Positions 1 to 13,294 of a stretch of DNA of 29,870 nt are shown here, piece after piece. The first letter of the stretch is position 1, and every line of letters begins with the position of its first letter. A program made the translations under genes and the position numbers. This DNA comes from Choristocarpus tenellus KU-1152 (lineage: Eukaryota; Phaeophyceae): contig CAXNAD020000099.1 of NCBI GenBank assembly GCA_964200185.2, positions 1 to 29,870 on the forward strand, read 5' to 3'. Below the pieces are notes generated by a model. The model had not been told where the DNA came from. It ran no database searches and saw only the letters and a program-made list of their open reading frames with translations.

Positions 1-107
1 CATTCACATTATCCATCCGACGTATACAACCAAATCACCCAAAAATCGCGACATGAAAAAATTGACCCCAAATGGACAGCCGCCAACACCCTCAGATACT
101 TTGAGCC
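1..107 (-). mobile_element. MITE-like element, partial copy cut by window edge
   Basis: Positions 7-107 align without net gap to the reverse complement of 3950-4050, at roughly four identical bases in five by eye. The copy ends at 107 in TACTTTGAGCC, the same terminal sequence as the complete element at 3950-4130. The other end lies left of the window. No protein is encoded. Confidence 0.6.
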
Positions 108-3100
108 CTTAACCCAAAAAGTAATGTTCTGCTGCCAATGGTTCGAACTTTGTGCGATAAGTTACAAAATCTGGAACTCTTGTAAGTAACAGTTACCTAA
201 ATTATATTCAGGGGGCAAACCCTTCTTTTCCATGATCTCTCAATGGCGCTACATTGATAGCTGTTTTTCTGATATTAAATTGAAGTAATGAAGTGAAATT
301 CCTAATGCTTACCCTGATCCAGAATATTCAGATTCTTGGGTTCTATAAAATATTTTGGCACCTCTCCCAAGTACTTTCTTGAATCATCAGAAAGGAAAGG
401 AAAAGAAAAGCATTGAGGATTCTGCATACAACACAAAGCAAATTTTCCTAACTGTTGCTAACTGGAGACCTACTTTTGTGCAGATCCATCTTCCAACACC
501 CCTTACCTTTCCGCCTCGGGGTCAATGCACTTCTTACCCCCCTTACGTAACCTGCGCCTTTGTATCTTTTTTTACTCCTTGGCTTTCCTCTCTCTTGGGA
601 AAGATTTCCAAAGCAATTCTTCCGTTATTTCCTGGGTCATAAGCTGATACATGGAACTATTTTGATAAAGAAAAATTTGGCTCCTGTCGAGTGATGTAAA
701 TGGTGACCACCTGTAAGTACATTTATTCGTGTATTATGACATGCACCACATGTGGCACTATCAAGCATGGTCAGGTTTTGTTAATGATCACACATGATAC
801 ACTTTATTTTGGAACTCCACCGGAATTGGATGCAACCGTAAAATGATTATGGTAACTATTTTTAATTTAGTCACGAGAAAAGTCTATCTTATTCAGTGAA
901 TAGTAAGTATGAGTGTGATGACCCTGGTGCCTACTGACACTCCTGTGCTGTCAACAGGATACTTAGCTTTCAATTTCCTTCAGTTCATATTGTGGTTTAT
1001 GTACTACAGCACACTTAACATACTTCATAGGAAATTATTTCTTTGCATGTTACCCAATTGAGCAACAATAACATATCCTCATCATCACAACATGAGGTAG
1101 TTGAGACAGCAAGAGAGCAAGACAGCCTGCCTGGTAACTGATGCCTAACTTTTTCTTTCACCTTTTTCTTCATAACTTGTCTGATAGTGTAATTCGTCGT
1201 TTGACTACCTTACAACTCTCGTTTCTCAACTCAGGCTGTACTCTCACTACCAGCTATCTGGACTCGTCATTTGTAAACATGGTTCAGGTCCTGGATCTAC
1301 AGTGCGTATTATGTTACTTCTTACAGTCTAGCTGGAACTTCGGAATTTTTTTGGAATAGGCCAAGACCTTGAAAAATCCAAGAGGACACCACGAATATGG
1401 TACCTGGAAGTCCACAACTGGTTACTTTCAAGGTACCTCAAGTATGTCATTCATGCTTTACCAACATTGTAAATGAACGTATAGCTCGATGGGCATTACC
1501 CCGCTGACTACTGAGGAAAAATTCGGATTCCTGTCAATCAAAAGTTTGGAGTGCTGAGCGGTACTAAGGTTTTACATTTAACCTCCAACGGTACAATAAA
1601 TTCCACATATACCGTCCATTGTTTTTAGTCATACTGTACTACGGGCAAAAACTTGAACTCTCTTGGATAAAAATTGTATGCATAGCCTAGACTATGGTGC
1701 TTTCCTTCCCCTGACACATCTGCAAATTGTAAGGGGGCATCATATTACAGTCAAATCAATTGAGAGGTGGGCAGGTTTCAAACCTATTGCATTCTGAGTC
1801 ACCTTTCTTACCCTGTGCAGTATACTCTAATTCACTGATTTATGTGCACAACAGTGTTAGCAAATACATGTTCCCCCTTTCCACACACACAGTTATAGGA
1901 GCAAAAGCTCTTTCTGCAATTGTACAAAATGGCAGATTTTTGCTCTTACTCGGATCCTTAAAATGCAACCCTGCCTACCTCTCAGTTCGTTTAAATCATT
2001 GGACTAGATCGTCTTCTTGTATTTGCACCTACTTTGTATGAAGTATTTTCAACTTGTAGCAATGCGACTAACCTGGCATTCATAACATGACACCATACTT
2101 TCTATTCAGATCACTCCTCATGGTAGATGAGTATCGATGTGTGTACGAGAGCATGACATTTTGATCTCTCACAAGAAGAGGAAAATTGTCAGATCCACAT
2201 TTATGGATAGCAACAACTATGAAGACAAGAAAAGCAACAGATCCCCTGACCACCATTTGCACACCTTCGTATACAATCCAAAGGGTATGATACTAAATGC
2301 TCTGGGACCATATAATAAGCAATTCCAAATCGAAAATGCAACCTCTTCATTCATGCGATCTCCCCCCCACCCCGTACCCTTCCCCCTAGTGTTTATCGCA
2401 TACTTGCTATGATTTGTGTCCATTGATTCTTGTTCTGTAGCCACAAAAACATTTTGCAACACCCACACCTGATCAAAACGAAAAAAAACACATACTCTGT
2501 GTGATACAAGATGCAACCATCACACACCACAATAAAGGTTCCTCAAACATAGCGTACCTAGATTGCCGAGCATTCCTACCTCAAGGGAGATAGGGATAAC
2601 CAAGGAAGCATGTATAGTCCTATCTGAGCCTAGCTAGGGGTTCTTCGATAGGGGGAGAGAATAGCTTGGACCTCATCTTAGTTTTGCAATAACAGGCACC
2701 ATCTACCACGCCACAAGCTACACGTGGGGGGTGGGGGGTAGAGGGTAGGAGGTAATGAAAGACAACAACACTCATCACCAGCACAGGACACAGCGAAAAA
2801 CAAAAATAACAGGCTACTACTACCTTATCCTCATGCTCCCTCCGCCTGTCTGGATAGTCAAGTGTCTCCCTTTATAGGTGTAAAGGCTCTCTGGTTATGG
2901 GAATCCCCCCTCCGCCATATACATCTCACCCCCCCTTCTTACACAACAGAATATTACTGTGCAGGACTTGGGCGATCAACACTCCTCCAAACTAGGGACA
3001 GGAAAAACAGACTACTATCTGCAGGATCAAGAGAAGGGGGGTAGAGGGAGCGCTATACAAAAACTAACGCTCTAAATGTCCACAATGTGACACGTTCACA

Positions 3101-3949
3101 CACGCACATTCTGATGAATACACACACACAGGCAGGCATGCCAGACATCACCTCATGCGGAAAGCGGAAGAGCTGCATAAAATCTAAGACCAAAAATGTC
3201 CACAATGTGCTACATTCATACACATATGCACACATGCATATATACACACACAGGCAGAAATGCCAGAAAGCACCTCATGCAGGATGCTTGCATATCCCTG
3301 CCATATTTCAACTTCTGTGCATTTGTATGGTACATACTCCAAGTATATTCACACACAAAATCTGCAACACACCAAATATCATGCTAGGCCATAGCCCTCT
3401 AACTCGCCACCCTTGGCCCTCCAACCGGTCCTATGGTCCCCTGAGCAAGGCTGAGACGAATTGTCTTAAGACATACGATTTGTCAAAATAACCACTACAC
3501 TTCACTCTTGTTGCAACTGGCTGATCCCATTTCTACTTGATATTCGAGGCACCGTCATCACGCTGCTGGGCAATGGCTACGCCCTGAAGCTAAGCCAAAA
3601 ATCAACTCCTGTAGGAAGCAATGATCACTATTATTGACACATAAGTGAGAGGGTGGGAACTGGGGTAGCGGGGGTTAGGGACTAGCTTGGCTGTCGATTG
3701 AAAATAAAGAAATTGATATCCTTCCCAAACCCCCTGTCCAAAAACTTCAGATCCTATCGGTCCCTTCCAAACTCCACTCTCCGTCCTTGCTTTAATTTCT
3801 TTGCTAATATGTATCTCTTCTCTTCACTCCGATCAGTCCCCCTTTTCTCCATGTTCTTTAGGAGAAAGCTGTGATGTTGGCCTCGTTGAGAAGGGGGGGG
3901 CTGACAATTCCAGTGAAGAAATTGTCTTGCCAACTACACTCACTCACCT
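108..3949. other. region without a recognisable gene
   Basis: It lies downstream of the phosphate carrier's stop. Frames on both strands are short and interrupted, and none looks like a known protein. The stretch contains homopolymer tracts, CA-rich sequence and the diverged tandem duplication near 3060-3290. Short exons of an unrecognised gene cannot be excluded. Confidence 0.5.
3060..3290. repeat. diverged tandem duplication, about 120-bp unit
   Basis: Two copies stand side by side. AAATGTCCACAATGTG occurs at 3074 and again at 3194. The shared landmarks ACACACACAGGCAG, ATGCCAGA and CACCTCATGC follow in the same order at a spacing of 120-122 bp. The copies differ by many substitutions, so the duplication is old. 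Both are CA-rich, and replication slippage or unequal exchange is a likely origin. Confidence 0.7.
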
Positions 3950-4130
3950 GGCTCAAAGTATCTGGGGGGGGTGGCGGCTGTCCATTCGGGGCCAATTTGT
4001 CCATATCACGATTCTTGGTTGATTTGGTTGCATGCATTGGATGGATAATGTAAGTCCACTTCTCCTGGTCAAGACCCGAATGGACACCCTGCTGTAGACC
4101 TCCCCCCCCCCCCCCCAGGTACTTTGAGCC
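3950..4130. mobile_element. MITE-like non-autonomous element, 181 bp, G-rich terminal inverted repeats
   Basis: The left end, GGCTCAAAGTATCTGGGGGG, is repeated inverted at the right end (CCCCCCAGGTACTTTGAGCC), with one mismatch before the homopolymer. A second inverted pair lies inside: TGTCCATTCGGG on the left and CCCGAATGGACA on the right. There is no coding capacity. I see no clear target-site duplication. A partial copy in the opposite orientation is at 1-107, so the sequence is dispersed. It could instead be a palindromic repeat of another kind. Confidence 0.6.
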
Positions 4131-4312
4131 ATCCGTGAACAAGAGAGGCATATCAACACGTAAAAGTAAAGGTTTCCTCAAGAGAACCTCGCTATCCACC
4201 GATCAGAGCGCAGGAAAAATAACACTCTACACCCTCACTTCTTTCAACCTACCCTGTCCCCCCGCCACCCAATCCAGACACCCTGCTTGTACATTTCAAT
4301 ATCCCAGATGTA

Positions 4313-7300
4313 TCACTTTGCTGTAACAGCAGGGGCCTTCCCGCCCCCTGTGGTCCCCATCCCCATAATAGTCTTCAACGTGTCATATATCCACCACTGC
4401 AGGCCAGTGAGAGTTCCAATCATGAGAACACGAGTTCCAAGGCCTCCCCACACACCCTTCACACCGAGATCCTTGAGGATCTGCCCTGGACTCTGGCCGC
4501 CCTTGCCCATCTGAAAGCAAGTCGTGCAAAAAGAGTATGCATACAATACAGTTTACATTGGTATCTTCACATTCAATCCAGATTGTACCACAAACCAATT
4601 ACGATGGACAGGAGATACTAGATACATCATTTAAGTGTTCATGTGGTAGGAAGAGGGGGTGGAAACCTAGGATGTGGTAAACCTGTGCACCAATACAATG
4701 CAATTCTTGTTGTTATCAAAAACAGTCGAGGGTATTTATTTTTTGGGGGGGGGAGTAGTCAACAAGCCCCATGAGATGGTATAGTATACAAAACTTCATG
4801 AGACTACAAAATGGTGGTTCAAATCAGAAAGGCATTGTGAACAGCAAGACTACGAGCCAAAGAGATTGAATTGGATCAATGCCACCTCCAACAGTGATAA
4901 ACATGTTGTAAGTGCCCATAATTCCTTCACTTGGTGAAGAAACATCTGCAATTTGGGAACCCAATAAACCATACTCATTACAGATATGCTCCTGGTCATT
5001 GTCCACTGCAGACGCCCATCAAAATTGAGCACACTCGTTGTCTCCTTCACAGAAACGGCAAGAGGTATAGGCACATGATGTGGACCCTACCCTGCATGTT
5101 CCAATCACCAACTCCACCACTATCGAAAAAGTCGAAGCAAAACAAACTGAACAATAAATTGACATAATTTCAATTGCAACCATAAGTCCAAGCTATTTCA
5201 AACCAAACATATCTTATCCAACACCTTTATGTACACAATTCCGCCTCCCTACCTACTCTTAGAGATGTAGAAAAAACGTAAATACCTTTCTGGGTGTTGA
5301 AAAGACTTTTCTTGGGGCAGTTTTCTCATGTGGTGATAAAGTGCCAACAGGACAATCTGTGTGCTACGGTCTATCAACTGCTGGTAGGGTGTGCATAGCA
5401 GGAAAAATGTCAATTTCACTGAGAATCCTGTCCTGCATGCACAGGCTTCCTCATCCACTGCATAAGAACTCTAGTATTTAACATCTTAGTTTGAAGCACC
5501 CTTAACTGTGCAAGCTATGCCCTCCCCACCACCCTTTCCTGTTGTTAATATGCCATTGAGTGACTTGCCTTTGAGACAACTGTGTCAGCAGGGTGGGATA
5601 CGATGGCACAAATAACACCTGCCAGGTACCCTGAGGCGAATGTAATCCCCAGTTGGGTAGACTTGGTGTACTTGTTCTTGGGTTTGGTGAACACATAAGT
5701 GTAGAACCCCTCTACAACCTAGAATAAACAGAGCATATTTGGAAAAAAATGTACACAACCACATTGGAACAACAGTCGCGTAGTGTGGAGGAGGGGATTA
5801 GGGTGGGAGAAGACGTTAAAGTAAGAAAGGTATTTTTCTCACTAAGATTTGGACAGTTGTAAGGGCGTTGAAGCACAGTTGCATACACTTTTATCATACC
5901 CATCACAAATACAAAAATAACTAGAGCATGAGGAGGAAAATATCAGGCCACGTAGCAAAAAACAACACACTTGTTTCGTTTTTAACTCCTAAATACATTG
6001 TTTCCACAAACATAGGGACCACTGAAGCCTCAACAACTCTCCATGTGCCATTCTTAATGTACCAACCAACACACGTCCACCCTCAAATAATAACGTGAAG
6101 CTATACACATGAAAATACACGAATTTTATAAAGTCACTATGTATAATTTATGCAAGGAGATTATGCGCAAGATATTCCCTCCCCCCCCCTCGCCCTATCC
6201 CCAACAACACTTGCCATTACCCAACATGCATGGACTTGGTGTCAGTTGACGATGAATGAGGAATCTCACTGGTGAATCTTAGAGAAAACAAAAAAATTCA
6301 GTGACTTAACCACGGTGGATATGGAAACCATATACCAGGATATCTTAACCACGGTGGATATGGAATCAATTAACTATCGATGTAATAGTATGTTACGATG
6401 AAACCAAGGTTAAAAGAAGGGGAAGAGTCACAGTTTAAGGAAAATACCTTGTACTGTCAATATTTCCTCTCTCTGTACTCTCCACTTATCTTTCTTGACA
6501 AAACATGAATATCTTCTACACTGGATATATATCTTGACCCACCTTCTCAAAGAAGAAGAATTTCGCCATGGTATAGGGGATCTGACGTGACCAGAGGGGA
6601 ACAAGCGAGCCCATTGGGAACTTATATTCAACCGAATTTGCCCTCATCTCTGCCAGAGCTGCCCCAAATTCTGTGGGAAATGTTCCTGGAACGGAGGTCT
6701 GGACCTGCAATCATGAGCATGCGTGAAGATCAGCGAGATTAGCACTAGTTGCCAGCAACCCATAGACCGAAATCGCAGGTGTGTTGTTGGTGTTTGTTAT
6801 AGGAGCATTGTTTCCATAAACAGAATACACACATTATTGGAATGACTTGCAAAGACAATTTGATCACTATTCCTAGCTCCCCCTATGTCACACATTTCCT
6901 AAAGAATGCTCAACTCCGCATTCCCATTCCCCCTTATCAGCTACTTCATAATTCAATCAAGTGCCATACAGTGAATATTAATTGATGGTTGCTTTTGTGT
7001 AGTAAAGTTTTCTACTACCTATTTCACCCTCTCCTCTCCGAAAAAGGAAGAAAATTATTTCTCTACCGTTTACAACATTTCATATACCCACACATGTCCA
7101 CATAAAACATGAAGCTACACTTTTCCATACAACTCCAACTTAGTAAACTGCTTCTTACAAGCACACGGCATTCCAATCATAACAGAAGACAAGGGGCGAT
7201 CCCACTTGTCCTCCCATCCCCGATTCCCCCCTCTTCTAAGGCAGAGGTTGCGGATTTAGGTCCCACCTTACTGACGACTTTCACCTCTGATTTGAACTGT

Positions 7301-10300
7301 CCTTGTAGTTCAGTGCGTAATTAAATGCGGCCTTAGGTGGTGATAGATTGAAACATCTACAACCATTGACAATGGTTGGATTAAGAGCGTGGCTACAGAC
7401 TACGTGTGAAATGTTGACCTAATATTAAATTTTTGTGATTGTTGGGGCTGAGCGTATGGGCGACAGAGGCTATTAATAGTTGTACATGACACAGGACCAA
7501 CTGCTCATAATGAAGATCTCTATACATGATTTCCTACGGACATAATAGAAGTATTGTGAAGAGTGTTATGAAGTCACCAGGTTTGATTGAATTGCGTTTA
7601 TGAAACACCAAAAATTGGGGCAACAAAAATCTCTGCAATTTTCGGGCAAATGCACACTACAGACATTGGTCACGGAGCTCAGCGATTCACCCACCTCATA
7701 TTGTACTCTGACTGTGCGCTTCAAATATAGTTGAGTAAATCGAAATTATTCCAGCCAATATCAATTAATACTTACAAACTCTTTGGATTCACAACATACA
7801 AACGTCTGACCATGTTAAGCCCTAAACATCTTTAGCTCGTACCATGCCACCAACTTCCAATCTCTAGGTGAACGGAATTAAGGATTTTTCGGGGTTTAGT
7901 TGACTGCTCAACCCCCAAGAGGCCCTAAGATCACTCCTTCCAATCGTGCCCAACATGATTATGTTCCTTGACAAGATCCTCTGTGCATGGTTATACCACC
8001 TCATGCCCCTTAACACATATTTAGAAAGAACAGGGTCTTGGCATGGTACATTCATCAGGGGTGTACTGGAGTTGGTGGTCTAGTTGGCACTATGGTATGA
8101 AGGTGGAATATGCTATTGGTGCTATGTTGGGTCTATACTTACCAACAGCAAAATATTTCTCCATACCACCATCGAAATTAATCCCGCCATGTCTTGTCAA
8201 CAGTTAAACAAGTTCTCAGGATAATCAGCTTCCCCCCACATCATGGAGCCTTGTTCACAACCTTAATGCACATATTTAGTGGATTTGTCTCGAAAAACAA
8301 TAGCGTTTCTCCTCTGTGTGCCTACGAACTCCTACTTGTACCGTGAGACACACTTACCTTGACCTTGACCATTTCCATGGGGCAGAGGGCAATATCCGCG
8401 AAAAACTCAGCCGAGGCTGACCCCAGCAAGTAGATGGTTCCACGATACTCATAGGCATTCTCTTCACCTAATTCAGATATCAGCAAGTAGGATTGTGTGG
8501 ACGTGGTTGGGGGCCTGGGGGCTGGAGAGAACTGCAATGGTTGTAGCAGTCTCTAGAGGGTTGTAGAAGGGGAATGGGGGGAGGGAGGTTGCAGCCTGCA
8601 GGTATTGCAGCAGTTATGAGGCAATGGTTCCCAATCACAGGTCACCATCAGGGGAACTGTCACAAGTCTTGAAGAAAAGAGGAATCACAATTCTGGTAAA
8701 CCTGTGCATCAGATGACAGGAGGACTCACACAGCAAGTGTCGCTGGTGGACACTCAACTGGCTAGAATCAGCCTAGAGTAATTACAAGTGTGTATAGACA
8801 TACCCTCCATACTGCTTGGGAGATTATCTGTTGTAATAGTTTGTGTGCACTCCCCTAGAAGCAAGGCAATCCATTCAAAAGAAAACTGTAGTCTCCGTCA
8901 CCCCAGGCCAAAGTTGTGTATGGAATATTATTTTATATGACAGGTTATAAGTTGAAGCACTTCAAGTTAAGACAAGTTACTTAAATTTCTCTAGATGTCA
9001 AGACCTGTTGAGTCTGATGGACCGGCAACATGTTCGAGTCTCCATTTGAAAAACACAATTACATCAGCTCAATGTATGAAGTTGGTCGTTTACGTGCACT
9101 ATGCTATTGTTGAATAATAAGAGTACCTTCACCACATTCCCCACCCCACAACTTCCCCACATACCACACCTCAAATGTTCCGCTGATACATTTACACAAC
9201 ACACCAAGCAATCTCTAGCATCTGTTTAGCATTCAAAGGTTACTTAATACAGTTGCCCAAATTGTCATGGTGCAATGAGGAAAGTAACATCAACATAATT
9301 CGCATGCCTACTACAACAGATGCTACATACGATATTATATTAAACCATTTCATACTACAAGATACGCTTAATGTAAACTCTGAAACCATAAACCAGAAAT
9401 TTTGAAGGTGAAATGATGTGAAAATGATAGTGCCACTTGAAAAAAAGAGAGAGCGTTGATTTCTAAAATCATTATGAAAACCAACGGATCTTGCACTTGA
9501 AAATTGTTTCTCTTATCACATACAATAGAACAATTTGAAAATATCGAAATTAGTGAAGACGATTGCTCTCTCACCAGCCAGATTGCTGTACAGGTCCTTG
9601 AAGTACTCGTAAAGACCAAACTTGAAGCAGCCCTGCATACATATATGTTGTATCAGAGTATAAATGAACATGCATATTGTTGGCGTGAGAGAGGTTGGGG
9701 GTGACAAGGAAAAGTATCCAACCTTAGCCTGCATTGATGCAGGAAGGTATTCATATTTTCTTGCCAACCTGCAATAATCATGTAACAAATAGTTCCGCAC
9801 CAAACCACATGAGTACAATGACTCCAACTTGCTCCACAACTTTGCAAGGTACAACAATGGATTCTAGAAATAGAAAAAAGTCACTTTGACACAGTTGTAT
9901 TGACATTGCTCTCAGTAACCCCTAATGACTGTTAGCAAAGGTAGAGGATTTCGTCAACACAAACTACACTCCACAGTCATTCCAAACCTGTCCCATTTCG
10001 CATCTGAACACAGCCCTGCCATTGACCACCCGAAAAAAAAATTGACTTAGTACTTGTTGCACTGAACCATGAATCTAGCCCAGATCTTGGTGAAGAAGGA
10101 GAGCTCAACTCCGAACTAACAATGGTGAACTTGGTAAGTAAGATAGAGAAGTCGAGATGCAGCGAAAAATATCATTTTCACCCTGCCCCCTTGTTCCCTC
10201 CCACACCGCTAGCAAAGAAAAACTCTCATGAATCATGCACTGAGTCTTGAATCATTGCTTGGGGAAAGATTTCCCCAGGAAAATATCATAGATTACCTAC

Positions 10301-13294
10301 TGCACCATAGCCTGTACTGTAATTTACGCCGAGGGGTTGTGAATTTTCAAGTCGACATTTCTATATACGGCATGTGCAGCGGTACCAATAGCTCGCAATG
10401 AAATCTACAGGGAGGGGGATCTCGAAACTAAGGTTCTATGTCATCAGAAAGGAAACAAAACTAGAGATATCACATCAAGCGCAACAACAGCTGGGAGGAG
10501 AGGGGATACCTGAGCGCTATATCCCAGCAGTGTGGGAAGCCACCCTTTCAAAAGCATGCCTGTCCCTTCCTCTGCCATGATTGTTTTTACAGAGCCTTGA
10601 AGGGAGAAGCGCAAGATTATCAAGGTTCCTCAAACACATTACATACTTGTTTAAATGTTGGCAAGGAACATAGCATGGTTCATTACTGCTTGACGGGAAA
10701 GTGTTTTCGGTTCTCACCAATTAAGCAATCATTGTAGTAAGTACGATTTGAACAAGAAGCAGACTTTGATTTGTTCCGTAGTCCAGAGGACGGAAATATC
10801 ACCTCGTTACGCAAAGACTCGGCACAACAAACACAAAAGCAATCCATTAAAAGGCGACCAACAAGACAACATGATTTCTATATATCAACGTTGGAGAAAG
10901 TAAGAGGTCAATCCTCAGGAACAAAGCAATGCTGGTCGATACCAAACAACTGCAACTACAATATGATATGATTGCCTTCTTTTTCCTTTCCTCCCCGCAC
11001 TGACTTTCCGTTTCAGATCTCATGCCCTCCCTCCTCCAAAAAAGGACTTGCCCCAAACTATACACACAAGCAAACAGGAGCGACTTGATCCTCAGAGACA
11101 ATTCCTTACACCAGCTCTATCACACTTTTGGTGTGACTGTGCTTCACAAACAACAAAAGGAGAGGTACACACATGGACTGGAATATTCAGAAGCGATTTC
11201 TTGCCGTCACTACCCTACTACTGCTTCTAGATTATTTTGCCACATACTGTGTATACTCTTCCCACCCGCATTATATAATGGGAGAAGTTGCTATTCCTAT
11301 TCCTATCTACTCCAGTGGTACACTAACATTAAAACCTTATAGAGAAGGGTGTGATGAGCGGTAGTGGGGAGGGGGGGAGTAGCAAGGGGAACAACAATAG
11401 TAACATTTATATAGTATATCTTATGTACCTTTATCTACATCTCGAGTCATTGCTCAATATTTCACTTCTGGGGCGTCATTTCAGCCCCTAGAGTATTTAG
11501 GGCTTTTAAGACCTTCTGCCTGACACCCCATCCCCATACTTAAAATGTAGGCAACCCCCTTTGAAGGTCGTAGCGCTAGAAGGGAAGTCTAAATTCGTCT
11601 ATACAAGTGTGGCATCAACCTCAAGAGTGCTAGAACTGTATGTTTCCGAAAACAGTGATAGGAACCCTCAACAACACCCGACTCTAGGGAAGGATAACTC
11701 GGACAGAGAATCCAAAGATTGATCAATCAGCTACTGTTTTGCTGTTGCTCTCTTTAAACTTATCAAAATGCTGTACCGATGTCCCCAGAGCTGTCCAGAA
11801 TTCGTCTCCAACTCATCTCATCAGAGAGTCTCTCTCAGCAATGCAATTCAATGTTGCTATGATATCCTAGACATGAAACACCTCGAAAAGCCTGCACCAA
11901 CTACAAACTATACCAACCGCCTGTCCAACGTTCCCTGACAGCGAATGCTATGTTCAAAACTATGTGTTGTATGAATTGCAGCCATCCATCCTGACCCTCG
12001 TATACTGGTCTTCATGTCCACGTTGGGAAAACGATTACTAGGGATCAGATAACCATGCTGCTGTCTACAAAAATGGTCGAGAAAAAATTTAAGATGAGGG
12101 AACGTGTGCACTAGGTATCATTATACGTATCATACTGTGCAGTGTAAGTTGAGCACACTCACTGTACTTGGCTGGAAAATAAACTCCCACTCTCCTTGGT
12201 TTAAGGTATCAAATGTAGGACAGGAAGAAGGGAGGGTAGGGGCGTTAAGGTCTGTAGGCAAAATAGTCCTTCTGTACCCAATGCCCAACCGACACCGTGA
12301 GAATGATAACGAGAACAGCGCCTACAAAGTGTTTGACAGGATATCCCCATTTTTTGAGTGCCTACTATGCGCTGGCATGAACAGACGTCTCTATCAAAAT
12401 GGCGGGGGCATATAGCCACTCAGGGTAGAGCAATAAGAATATTTTCAGAGCAACCTGTCGGGAAAAGAAATATTTCCATACGATATGTGGAGATGATGGG
12501 CGATGGAGGACGAGGCGGGGAGTCAATTGTCAGTTTGGGGACAATAGGACATATATATATATATATATATATGCAACAGTACAAAATATATCACACTGCA
12601 GATGCCATGTCCTAAGCACAGAGCGGCCAGCAGTGTAACAGGTGATACAGATTTAGTGTCTCACCAATAAGGCCCTTGTACTTCATAGGGTTGGCCTGCA
12701 TGTTGCATTTAGCCACGTCCAAGGGCGTGACAGCCGTGTGAGTAAGGCCGCATGAGAGAACCCCACCAAACATGCACTTGGCATAGTAGACGTTGTCGTG
12801 GATTGGAGTGTGAGTAAGGCGGACATCCCACTTCTCATCAGCAACAGCGGCAGAGTTGGCGATCACTCGTTTGTTGTCACTGGATTTTACATTGTGGCGA
12901 AGCCAATGGTGGGGTTGGGAAGTGAAAGTTATTACGGACACTGTGGACAAGTGTGCAGTATATCATGTAAACGGAAGTTCAATCCAAGTGTGATCTGTAA
13001 GGAGGACGGGTGAGATGGCAAAAGTTAAAATATCAACCCGAACCACATTGGATGCTGATGCGAGTTGAATTACCAGCAAAGTCCGTTGCTGTAGTGACGA
13101 GATATTTGAGGGTGAACACTTGATGTCATTCCTTACATGTCCGTCGCCACTCAGCCGCCTGTGCATGGGGTCAAGTCAGGTGAGATACAGCGCTAACTCC
13201 TCTATTGGGGTCCTGACCTGTTCTGCAGCTTTGACCATGCTGGGGCATAGGCACCAGCTGGAGGGTAGAGAACTTTGAATCCGGAAAACACCAT
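4313..13294 (-). CDS. mitochondrial phosphate carrier (SLC25A3/PiC type), 8 exons
   Basis: This inner-membrane carrier brings inorganic phosphate into the mitochondrial matrix for ATP synthesis. Exons in transcript order are 13294-13218, 12879-12665, 10595-10510, 9632-9575, 8467-8358, 6704-6543, 5718-5569 and 4510-4313. They sum to 1056 nt, 351 residues plus TGA, with every junction in phase. The three carrier signatures are visible: PLDVAK at residues 78-83, PMEMVK at 175-180, and the degenerate third one, PADTVV, at 279-284, which is typical of phosphate carriers. Other family marks are GGVLSCGLTHT (64-74), KGWLPT, the SAEFFADIALCPME region and RQIPYTMAKF. The C-terminus is Gly/Ala/Lys-rich. 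The first exon (25 residues) was chosen because it begins with ATG and ends in phase 2, as exon 2 needs; it has no homology support of its own. The last intron has a GC donor. Family assignment is very secure; the exact start is less so. Confidence 0.95.
4511..5568 (-). other. GC-AG intron of the phosphate carrier gene
   Basis: The donor reads AAG|gcaagt and the acceptor ctttcag|ATG. Joining them gives VVSK|MGKGG, both sides phase 0, and continues the carrier fold. An otherwise perfect donor around the GC is the usual look of U2-type GC-AG introns. The intron also contains a run of nine G at 4745-4753. Confidence 0.8.
6305..6365. repeat. 22-bp direct repeat with hairpin, in carrier intron
   Basis: The same 22 bases starting CTTAACCACGGTGG occur at 6305-6326 and 6344-6365, 39 bp apart. 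Between them ATATGG-AAA-CCATAT can form a six-pair hairpin. The repeat lies inside the intron between carrier exons 6 and 7. No function is evident. Confidence 0.75.
12551..12572. repeat. (AT)11 microsatellite
   Basis: An uninterrupted AT dinucleotide run in the intron between carrier exons 2 and 3. Confidence 0.9.

Noticed and set aside
355-642. 95-codon plus-strand frame near the left edge
   Set aside because: Its composition is unstructured, there is no known motif, and no splice partners were found.
3858-4199. 113-codon minus-strand frame containing LLFTDGSK, which recalls RNase H domains
   Set aside because: The frame runs through the MITE-like element and its G/C homopolymers. The rest lacks RNase H catalytic residues, and the similarity with 1-107 is explained by the DNA repeat.
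9516-9857. 113-codon minus-strand frame taken as a single gene
   Set aside because: Only 9575-9632 is coding (carrier exon 4), with good splice sites on both sides. The rest is intron read-through.
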